In this document: in pieces, positions 12,301 to 20,424 of the stretch
Position numbering within the stretch: position 1 is the first letter of the stretch
How the letters are laid out: each line of letters starts with the position of its first letter
Assembly (NCBI GenBank): GCA_036426205.1
Contig: CM071568.1
Location: 304,987,027-305,051,026, forward strand
Source of the DNA: Ascaphus truei
Lineage: Eukaryota; Chordata; Amphibia; Anura; Ascaphidae
Direction of reading: 5' to 3'
Length of the DNA: 64,000 nucleotides
The notes under the pieces: model-generated
What the model saw: the letters and a program-made list of their open reading frames with translations, nothing else
Databases searched by the model: none
What the model was told of the DNA's origin: nothing
Program-made: the position numbers and the translations under genes

Positions 12301-12441
12301 GCGCGCCCTGCCAATGGGAAGCAGCAGGAGAAGTACCTGGCATACGTGATCGCCGCACACACCCGCAACCGCCCGACACCCCACTCTTGTAGACCCAGCT
12401 GAGGGTCAGCTTGCTGTGTTCGGAGGCAAACCGCCGCCAAG
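12292..12441 (+). other. Putative non-coding first exon (copy 2)
   Basis: It extends from the YY1-type element to the donor GCCAAG/GTGAGG at 12,441/12,442, a better donor than in copy 1. The sequence is otherwise homologous to 1,556-1,702. Confidence 0.45.
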
Positions 12442-13384
12442 GTGAGGGGGGGGATACTGGAAAGCACCAAGGGGACCAGGATTGTATTCAGATATATGCA
12501 GTATATATAGACTATTGTACTTGTCAGTCCATTATTACACAAGAAACCCTTAACGCCAATGACATTGTGTTGTAAAACACAGCTTTCCACATGATCGTTC
12601 ATCTGATTGCCCAGGGGGGGAAGCCACTACACACTCAAAGAACAGACTGTTTATTGTGTTTTACAATACTTGTATTATGGTGTGAAGTACGTTCGCACAG
12701 ATATAACACGGAATAGTGGCTTTTGAATTCAGTATCAGAAATATAACTATTCCGCTGGAATATCTGGGCTCGGGAGAAGTGATCCCGTCATAATCAGAAA
12801 CGGGCTGTATAAGGGTTGGTGTGACCAGGTCAGAAAGTCCTGTGGTCCTACCTTCAGATGGCAGAGCTATTCCCTCATGTCACTGTGCGACATTGAGAGA
12901 CCGGGGAAAAAAATAAATAATCAAGTGAGTAAAATGTCAGTGTTATCCCCGGCATTCCTTTAATATCAAAGCATGTCCTTCCATTTAACAAATGTGGCTG
13001 ATGATGAGAAATGGAGGTGATCAGGAACAATTAATGAGGGTGTGCAGGGCGATAAAACCCCCTATATGTATGGGGGGGTTAAGTGTGGGGGAAAGTTACT
13101 GCAACTCACGGTTCTCTGCAGACCCACTCTCCCCGTTATGAAATAGGAAGTGAGACTGTTGTCAGTACGGAGCAGACTTGACTGGGAGAGCTGAGAGAGT
13201 ATCGCGGAGATTCCTTTACTGAAAGTCTCATCATGTACGGATCTGCCTTTTGTTAATCATATATGGAACGGTTACAGTATTTACTATGTTAAACTATGGG
13301 GGACTAATGGTTTTGGTGCTAATTCTCTGACTCTCTTTAACTTTTCTAGATGGTTATGTTGTGTGGACACAATCCTGAGCCATA

Positions 13385-14065
13385 TTTAAAGTTGCACCTC
13401 CAAGCAGAGCACGGTCCAACGGCCAGCACCTCCAAGAGGACCACTTCCCAATGACAGACCTCCAGAGCGCACTGCACTGCCCAGCACTCCAGAGCAGCAC
13501 TGCCCATGCCAGCACCTCCCGAGGCACACACTGCCCACTGCCCAGCACCTCCATGAGCAGCACTGCCATGCCAGCACCCATCCTCAGAGTCAGCCTGCCA
13601 CTTGCCCGAAGCAACCTCCAAGAGGACCACGTGCGCACCTCCAGAGCAGCGCTCTGCCCACTACCAGCAACTCCAGAGCGCGATGCCAATTGCCAGCACC
13701 TCACAGAGCAGACGGCTGCCCACTGCCCAGCACTCCAGAGCAGCGTGCACTTTCCAGCAACCATCCAGAGCAGCGCTGCCCACTGCCAGCACCTTGCAGA
13801 GCAGCGCTGCCCACTGCCAGCACCTCGCAGAGCAGCACTGCCCACTGCCAGCACCTCCCAGAGCAGCGCTGCCCACTGCCAGCACCTCCAGAGGACCACT
13901 GCCCACTGCCAGCACCTCCCAGAGCAGCACTGCCCACTGCCAGCACCTCCAGAGCAGCGCTGCCCACTGCCAGCACCTCCAGAGCAGCGCTGCCCACTGC
14001 CAGCACCTCCAGAGCAGCACTGCCCACTGCCAGCACCTCCCAGAGCAGCACTGCCCACTGCCAGC
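13385..14065 (+). repeat. Expanded 30-bp minisatellite (5' UTR of copy U2)
   Basis: There are about 22 units of AGAGCAGCACTGCCCACTGC + CAGCACCTCC, 30 bp each, or 31 bp where CCTCC is CCTCCC. The right half (about 13,760-14,065) is very regular. The left half is frayed by indels. The array abuts the ATG exon, so in a transcript it would lie in the 5' UTR. Because 30 is a multiple of three, all frames stay open on both strands and give spurious proteins. Confidence 0.9.
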
Positions 14066-14084
14066 ATGGATCCACGCTTGTCAA
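14066..14084 (+). CDS. Zinc-finger gene ATG exon, copy U2
   Basis: The coding sequence is MDPRLS plus one base, then the donor A/GTGAGT. The upstream acceptor of copies U1 and U3 is absent because the array joins the promoter duplication directly. Use of this exon would need a new acceptor or transcription starting inside the array. Confidence 0.5.
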
Positions 14085-14191
14085 GTGAGTAGAGGAGATA
14101 TTTTAGTGTCTTTGGAATCTGCAAGGGGGAATATCTGGTTATTTTGCAGTTATGTGAGTCAAACACCCAAACTAATCTTGTTTGCTTATAG

Positions 14192-14203
14192 AACCACCAG
14201 CAG
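14192..14203 (+). CDS. 12-nt micro-exon, copy U2
   Basis: TTTGCTTATAG/AACCACCAGCAG/GTAAGA has intact acceptor and donor. It enters and leaves in phase 1. Exons this short usually depend on strong flanking signals, and both are good here. Confidence 0.6.
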
Positions 14204-14465
14204 GTAAGAAGATAATATATCTTCACCTCTGTCGTGTTCTGCCAGAAGGGCTAATAATACATTTCTAATTAAAAAAAAATGATTTATCTAAGGTTATATT
14301 GGGAATATTATTGTTATTGAGGTTTGAACATTGGTAGCTCCAAATCTTTTCAGCACTTGGGGGTAAAAACTTTTTCAGCACTCAAAGGGTTAATAACAAT
14401 GTAAAATCAATCACTTCACCCCTCCCCCATAGGAATCAGTATAGAGTATTTCTGTATACTGATAT

Positions 14466-14938
14466 CACAGTATATATCACATTTGCTCGCTCCCTTTCTT
14501 ATATCTCCATCTCTCCTTCCTTCACCGCTTCTCAGTTCACATGAACTCCTTTTTTACCTGCGCCTTCTGACACCACACAGCTATACCCCCAGCAATAAAG
14601 CACACCCCTACATATCATCCTCACACATCCTCTTTCTATCCATGCTTCCTCTCCTTGCTTCTGGAGATATCTCTCCCAATCCTGGTCCCTGCCTTATTCC
14701 TACATGCGCTCGTCCTCGCCTGCCAATTGCAACCTCTACTTCTTCTGGTGTCAACCCCTCCAACCTTATACCCATCCCCTGCCACCCTCCCTCCTCTCTC
14801 CCTTTCTCCTGTGCCCTTTGGAATGCTCGCTCCCTCTCTAACAAGTTCCTCTCTGTGCATGGCTTTTTTCTCTCTCGGTCTCTGCTCCTATTTGCTATAA
14901 CTGAGACCTGGCTCGCTCACTCAATCTGACTCTGCTCT
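14466..14938 (+). mobile_element. CR1/L2-group LINE 5' fragment (copy 3)
   Basis: This is nearly identical to 3,298-3,757, with GDISPNPGP followed by LWNARSLSNK and AITETWL. It carries the best-preserved open frame of the three copies (about 14,483-14,929). It stops at the same boundary and is joined to the next ATG-exon acceptor. Confidence 0.75.
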
Positions 14939-14967
14939 GTAATATTCCAATTCTGTTTTATATACAG

Positions 14968-15306
14968 GCACATTCTAAAACCCAACACATATAGATTAAG
15001 TAACCTCCGGTCAGCACCTCCCAGAGCAGCACTGCCCACTGCCAGCACCTCCAGAGGCCCACTGCCCACTGCCAGCACCTCCAGAGCAGCACTGCTCACT
15101 GCCAGCACCTCCAGAGCAGCACTGCTCACTGCCAGCACCTCCAGAGCAGCGCTGCTCACTGCCAGCACCTCCAGAGCAGCACTGCTCACTGCCAGCACCT
15201 CCAGAGCAGCGCTGCCCACTGCCAGCACCTCCAGAGCAGCGCTGCCCACTGCCAGCACCTCCCAGAGCAACACTGCCCACTGCCAGCATGGATCCACACC
15301 TGTTAA
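14968..15306 (+). CDS. Zinc-finger gene ATG exon, copy U3, with nine-unit minisatellite 5' UTR
   Basis: The acceptor TGTTTTATATACAG lies at 14,967. The 5' UTR holds about nine 30-bp units (15,013-15,287), then ATG at 15,288 and MDPHLL plus one base. The donor A/GTTAGT is weaker than the GTGAGT of other copies. U3 is the only copy followed at normal spacing by an intact micro-exon (108 bp on) and an acidic exon (165 bp on), so it is the most complete local front end. Coding content is only 15,288-15,306. Confidence 0.6.
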
Positions 15307-15414
15307 GTTAGTAGAGCAGATATGTTGGTGTCTTTGAAATCTGCAATGTGGGAATATCTGATTATTTGGCAGTTATACGAGTCAAACACCCAAACTAATC
15401 TTATATTCTTATAG

Positions 15415-15426
15415 AACTATCAGCAG
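15415..15426 (+). CDS. 12-nt micro-exon, copy U3
   Basis: TTCTTATAG/AACTATCAGCAG/GTAAGA has good acceptor and donor. It encodes K-L-S-A in phase 1, against K-P-P-A in other copies. Confidence 0.6.
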
Positions 15427-15591
15427 GTAAGAAGATTATATATCTTCACCTCTGTCATGTTCTGCCAGAAGGGCTAGTAATACTTTTTTTACAAGAGGTA
15501 TTATATTATACCAATATCAGAGGAGGTGAAATCACAAGAAGCGCCCCCACTCCCAGCTTTACATGATGGGTTTTCCTTTTCTTATTGCCAG

Positions 15592-15705
15592 GTTTCCCAG
15601 TGGTTGTACCGGAGAGTTTAGAGATTAAGTCAGAGAAAGAAGAGACAGACACAGAGGAACATCTGACCCCAATAACGGAAGAAATAGATGCATTTCCGGT
15701 TGGTG
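15592..15705 (+). CDS. Acidic SUMO-motif exon, module a
   Basis: The acceptor is CTTATTGCCAG, the exon is 114 nt, and the donor is GGTG/GTAAGT; it is phase 1 at both ends. It encodes 38 residues beginning GFPVVVPESLEIKSEKEE and ending DAFPVGG. IKSE is a psi-K-x-E SUMO consensus site. The second site found in other modules is ITEE here, with lysine lost. Such acidic K/E modules before zinc fingers suggest a transcriptional regulatory domain; this is inference. Flanking intron sequence is shared with modules b-d. Confidence 0.7.
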
Positions 15706-16098
15706 GTAAGTACCCTTACATCCTTACTTATCTGTATTCAGTATGTTTAAAAATGGACTGAAATTTGTACAATATATTGGGAAATAATATTAAAGCGTGC
15801 ATAGAATAATAAGATACTTGTCCTAATGAAAAAAATTATTTATCTAAGGTTATATTGAGGATATTATTGTTATTGAGGATATTATTGTTATTGAGGTTTG
15901 AACATTGGTAGCTCCAAAATGTTTTCAGCACTTGGGGGTAAAAACTTCTTCAACAGTCAAAGGGTTAATAATAAAGTAAAATCAATCACTTCACCCCTCC
16001 CCCATAGGGATCAGTATAGAGTATTTCTGTATACGATATCACAAGAAGCGCCCCCACTCCCAGCTTTACATGATGGGTTTCCCTTTTCTTATTGCCAG

Positions 16099-16212
16099 GT
16101 TTCCCAGTGGTTGTACCGGAGAGGTTGGAGATTAAGTCAGAGAAAGAAGAACCGAACACAGAGGAACATCTGACCCCAATAAAGGAAGAAATAGATGCAT
16201 TTCCTGTCTCTG
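16099..16212 (+). CDS. Acidic SUMO-motif exon, module b
   Basis: This 114-nt phase 1-1 exon lies between ATTGCCAG and TCTG/GTGAGT. It encodes GFPVVVPERLEIKSEKEEP and then HLTPIKEEIDAFPVSG. Both psi-K-x-E sites (IKSE and IKEE) are intact. No frameshift or stop is seen. It lies 393 bp after module a with duplicated intron between, so it arose by local tandem duplication. Confidence 0.75.
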
Positions 16213-16261
16213 GTGAGTACCTTTTCTCCTATGTCTGCACAAAGGGGTGTTATCTTGTAAC

Positions 16262-16531
16262 CACCAGAGCAGCGCTGCCCACTGCCAGCACCTCCAGAGC
16301 AGCGCTGCCCACTGCCAGCACCTCCCAGAGCAGCACTGCCCACTGCCAGCACCTCCAGAGCAGCACTGCCCACTGCCAGCACCTCCAGAGCAGCGCTGCC
16401 CACTGCTGGCAGCCCCAGAGCAGCACTGCCCACTGCCAGCACCTCCAGAGCAGCACTGCCCACTGCTGGCACCCCCAGAGCAGCACTGCCCACTCCCAGC
16501 ACCTCCCGGAGCAGCACTGCCCACTGCCAGC
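16262..16531 (+). repeat. Minisatellite, about nine units (before ATG exon U4)
   Basis: These are 30-bp units as at 13,385, with variants GGCAGCCCC and GGCACCCCC that mark individual repeats. The array begins 50 bp after the donor of module b, with no acceptor in between, so ATG exon U4 has lost its splice entry. Confidence 0.85.
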
Positions 16532-16550
16532 ATGGATCCACGCTTGTTAA
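16532..16550 (+). CDS. Zinc-finger gene ATG exon, copy U4
   Basis: MDPRLL plus one base is followed by the donor A/GTGAGT. The acceptor is missing upstream. It may be a relic unless used as an alternative start. Confidence 0.4.
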
Positions 16551-16653
16551 GTGAGTAGAGGAGATATTTTAGTGTCTTTGGAATATGCAAGGGGGGAATA
16601 TCTGATTATTTGGCAGTTATGCGAGTCAAACACCCAAACTCATTTTCTTATAG

Positions 16654-16665
16654 AACCACCAGCAG
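16654..16665 (+). CDS. 12-nt micro-exon, copy U4
   Basis: TTCTTATAG/AACCACCAGCAG/GTAATA. The acceptor is intact. The donor has lost G at +5 (GTAATA against GTAAGA) and is probably weaker. Confidence 0.5.
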
Positions 16666-16963
16666 GTAATATATCTTCAACTTTAAGTCATTTTCTGCCG
16701 GAAGGGCTAGTAATACATTTCAAATAAAAATATGTGACTAAGGTTATATTGGGAATATTATTGTTATTGAGGTTTGAACATTGGTAGCTCAAATGTTTCA
16801 GCACTCGGGGCTAAAAACTTCTTCAGCACTCAAAGAGTTAATAAAGTAAAATCAATCCGTTCACCCCTCCCCCATAGGAATCAGTATAGAGTATTTCTGT
16901 ATTCTGATATCACAAGAAGCGCCCCCACTCCCAGCTTTACATGATGGATTTTCTTATTGCCAG

Positions 16964-17077
16964 GTTTCCCAGTGATTGTACCGGAGAGTTTAGAGATTAA
17001 GTCAGAGAAAGAAGAACCGAACACTGAGGAACATCTGACCCCAATAAAGAGTGAAACTGTTCCATTTCCTGTCTCGG
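16964..17077 (+). CDS. Acidic SUMO-motif exon, module c
   Basis: This is a 114-nt phase 1-1 exon with acceptor TTATTGCCAG and donor TCGG/GTGAGT. It begins GFPVIVPESLEIKSEKEEP and ends HLTPIKSETVPFPVSG, giving two IKSE sites. The end of the module (SETVPF) differs from modules a and b (EEIDAF) but matches module d, so c and d form a separate subtype. Confidence 0.75.
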
Positions 17078-17395
17078 GTGAGTACCTTTTCCCCTTTGTC
17101 TGCACAAAGGGGTGTTATCTTGTTACAAGGCGCATGGTCACATTTAGTGAATATTCATGGTTCATCGCCTCTCATAGGAAGTCCCCAGGCCTGCTGGGTA
17201 TTCTGGGACAAGCCACATGCAGCAGTTAGAAGTGCAATATGGCTCTCAAACACGTATAAAGGTTGGAAATGCAGAGTTATGGGTATCTGACCATCAATAG
17301 ATACGATAAAACACATTTGGGAAAACAAATTCAAGGGACCCTTCCCTAACTAACCTGGTTCCTCAGCTTAAACAAGGCCCTCTCATTTAGGGTAG

Positions 17396-19345
17396 GGCGA
17401 TTATTTTATTATATTGCGGAGGAAAGGAAAAAGCGACAGGTTTTAGAATGTTTTTGAAATGTGAGGAGCGAATGTGAGAGAGGAGTCGAGTGTGACCCCA
17501 AGGCAGAGTGCTTGGGATACTGGGTGACATGATGGTAGTTCCAACCAGTAATGTGGAAGGGGTAGTAGGCCAGGTTGGGAGGAAGATAAAGAATGAGGAG
17601 CTCTGTTTTAGCCATGTTGAGTTTAGAGGCGGAGGGCCCATCCAGAAAGATATAGCAGAGAGAGACATCTAGAGAACTTTGGTTTGTACAGCAGTGTTGT
17701 AAGGTCGGGTGTTGAAAAGTTATTTGTGTGGTCGTCAGCATAGAGGTGATAATTAAACCCAAAGATGTTATTAGGTCACCTAGAGAGAGTGTATACAGAG
17801 AAAAGAGAAGAGTCCCAGGACAGAGCCCTGGGGTACCCCCACGAGAGATCAATAGAGGAGGAGGAGGTGTTTGTAGAAGATGCAGAAGAGTCACGAAGAC
17901 GGATGGGAGAGGTAGGATGAGATCCAGGATAGAGCTTTGTTCCATGAAATGCCAAGAGTATGGAGAATGTGAAGGAGAAGAGGGTGGTCCCGGTGTCAAA
18001 TGTGCAGAGAGGTCGAAGTAATTTGAGCCAGAGGTGTATGACCTCTGTTCTTGGCAGCATGGCGGTCGTCAGTTATTTTTAGTGAGGGCTGTTTCCGTGG
18101 AGTAAGCAGTGCGGAAGCCAGATGGTAGAGGGTCTATAGGAGAGAATAGGTGTTGTTGAGAAAATGGAGAACGCCGAGAGATACAAGACGTTCAAGGAGT
18201 TTAGAGGCAAAAGGCAGGGAGGGAAGACAGGTGATAGTTAGAAAGACAGTGTAGGGTCAAGCTTGCTGTTTTTGAGTAATGGAAGACTGTTGCATTTTGA
18301 AGGAGGGATGGAAAGGTTTCAGAGCAGGAGGGAGGAGTTAAAAATGTGTGTGAGCGTAGGGATTATAGTAGGAGCAAGAGGTTTTAGGAGATGGGAGGGA
18401 ATGGGGTCAAGAGGGCAAGTGGGTAGAGGGAGAGGAGGGATCAACAGCAACAACATCCTCCTCGAGACAGTGGAAAAAAGAGTCAGGAAGGCAGGAGGAG
18501 AGTTAGGAAGAGGTGTAGGAGGGAGGAAGAAGAAACAGAGGGGATGTTTCTGCCGTTATGGATTCCACCTTTTCCTAAAATAGTCAGCAAAGTCCTGAGT
18601 CCTGATGGAGGAAGGAGAGGCCGCTAGAGGGTGTTGAGTAGAGTATCAAAAGAAGGGAGAACAGTCTGCGTGGGTTAGACTTGTGCATGTTGATTAGTGC
18701 AGAAAAAGTAGGCTTGTTTAGCTTGCGAGAGGGCAGAGTGAAACAGGATAGCATAAATATGTAGTGAGGAAGTCTGCGAGAGGTGTGAGACTTCCTCCAG
18801 AGGCCGTTTCAGAGGAACGAGTGGAGGAACGCAGCATGCGCGTGTGGGAATTTAACCAGGGTCTAGGGTTAGTGAAGGGCGCGGTGCGGCGAGAGAGAAG
18901 GCGGGGCCATGTAGATCAAGAGAGGGACAAGACAGAGTTGTAGTTCCTGACCAGGTTGTCAGGGTTGTAGCAGAGCTTAGAGAGGAGAGGGAGGAGTTGT
19001 ACCTTGGAGCTCAAAGTCAAGTAAGTGAATAGAGCGCAGGTTTTGCAAAACGGGGGGGTTGACGGAGGTGGAGAAGGGAGAGAAGCGAGATAGAGAGAAT
19101 GAGATGAGGTGATGGTCAGAGAGAGGGAAAAGGGGAAATGGGAGAAATCAGAGAAGAGAGAAGTTTTTAGTGAAAACCAGGTCTAAGTACGTGGCCATCC
19201 TTGTGGGTGCTGGCTGCAGCCCACTGTGGAGGCCAAAAGAAGAGGTTAGAGAGAGAAAGCGGGAAAGCCCAAAGGAGAGAGGGGTCATCAATGTGGCAAT
19301 TGAAAGTCCCGAAGGAGAAGAACAGGGGAGTCTCTGAGGAGTATC
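17396..19345 (-). mobile_element. CR1/L2-group LINE, decayed (copy A)
   Basis: In the minus-strand direction the relic shows the end of the endonuclease (FNCHIDDPSLLW, then STHKDGH.LDLVFTKNFSL), a linker, and RT parts including [20 protein letters not shown] and [14 protein letters not shown] sequence. Many frameshifts break the frame. The 5' end joins the minisatellite at about 19,350. The 3' end is cut at 17,396 within RT. A paralogous insertion (copy B) lies at 20,425-23,290. Confidence 0.8.
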
Positions 19346-19634
19346 TGCCCAGACCAGCACCTCCCAGAGCAGCACTGCCCACTCCCAGCACCTCCCAGAG
19401 CAGCGCTGCCCACTGCCAGCACCTCCAGAGCAGCGCTGCTCACTGCCAGCACCTCCAAGAGCAGCACTGCCCACTGCCAGCACCTCCAGAGCAGCGCTGC
19501 TCACTGCCAGCACCTCCCAAAGCAGCACTGCCCACTGCCAGCACCTCCCAGAGCAGCACTGTCCACTGCCAGCACCTCCCAGAGCAGCACTGCCCACTGC
19601 CAGCACCTCCAGAGCAGTACTGCCCACTCCCAGC
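19346..19634 (+). repeat. Minisatellite, about ten units (before ATG exon U5)
   Basis: 30/31-bp units as elsewhere, directly joined to the 5' end of LINE copy A. There is no splice acceptor between. Confidence 0.85.
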
Positions 19635-19653
19635 ATGGATCCACGCTTGTTAA
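19635..19653 (+). CDS. Zinc-finger gene ATG exon, copy U5
   Basis: MDPRLL plus one base is followed by the donor A/GTGAGT. No upstream acceptor remains, and the next micro-exon has lost its acceptor. Probably a relic. Confidence 0.4.
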
Positions 19654-19756
19654 GTGAGTAGAGGAGATGTTTTAGTGTCTTTGGAATATGCAAGGAGGGA
19701 ATATCCGATTATTTGGCAGTTATGTGAGTCAAACACCCGAACTCATTTTCTTATAT

Positions 19757-19768
19757 AACCATCAGCAG
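19757..19768 (+). pseudogene. 12-nt micro-exon, copy U5, acceptor lost
   Basis: TTCTTATAT/AACCATCAGCAG/GTAAGA. The acceptor AG has become AT. The donor is intact. Confidence 0.6.
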
Positions 19769-20089
19769 GTAAGAAGATAATATATCTACAACTCGTTTAA
19801 GTCATTTTCTGCCGGAAGGGCTAGTAATACATTTCTAATTAAAAAAAAAAAAGTTGTCTAAGGTTATATTGGGAATATTATTGTTATTGAGGTTTGAACA
19901 TTGGTAGCTCAAATGTTTAAGCACTCGGGGGTAAAAACTTCTTCAGCACTCAAAGGGTTAATAAAGTAAAATCAATCACTTCACCCCTCCCCCATAGGAA
20001 TCAGTATAGAGTATTTCTGTATACTGATATCACAAGAAGCGCCCCCACTCCCAGCTTTACATGATGGATTTCCCTTTTCTTATTGCCAG

Positions 20090-20215
20090 GTTTCCCAGTG
20101 ATTGTACCGGAGAGTTTAGAGATTAAGTTAGAGATTAAGTCGGAGAAGGAAGAACCGAACACTGAGGAACATCTAACCCCAATAAAGAGTGAAACTGTTC
20201 CATTTCCTGTCTCTG
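20090..20215 (+). CDS. Acidic SUMO-motif exon, module d (126 nt)
   Basis: The acceptor is TTATTGCCAG and the donor CTCTG/GTGAGT; it is phase 1-1. It carries an in-frame 12-nt internal duplication giving LEIKLEIKSEKEE, so there are three psi-K-x-E sites (IKLE, IKSE, IKSE). It ends SETVPFPVSG like module c. It is the last intact module before the zinc-finger exon, whose acceptor is about 35 kb downstream in matching phase. A splice across that TE-filled interval is inferred. Confidence 0.7.
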
Positions 20216-20424
20216 GTGAGTACCTTTTGCCCTTTGTCTGCACAAAGGGATGTTATCTTGTTACAAGGAGCATGGTCACATTTAGTGAATATTAATGGTT
20301 AATTGCCTCTCATAGGAAGTCCCCAGGCCTGCTGGGTGTTCTGGGACAAGCCACATGCAGCAGGGTTAGAAGTGCAATATGGCTCTCAGACACGTATAAA
20401 GGTTGGAAATGCAGAGTTATGAGT

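Larger units (their letters stand above)
11530..13390 (+). repeat. Segmental duplication, copy 2
   Basis: This is the paralogue of 800-2,640 and runs directly into the large minisatellite at 13,390. The conserved acceptor tract and the 2,630-2,796 spacer of copy 1 are missing. Differences from copy 1 are mostly single-base gaps. Confidence 0.85.

Noticed and set aside
13354..14226. Long minus-strand frame of 290 codons, glycine/cysteine-rich, and similar frames at 15-16 kb and 19 kb
   Set aside because: They are translations of the 30-bp minisatellite, which stays open in every frame because 30 is divisible by three.
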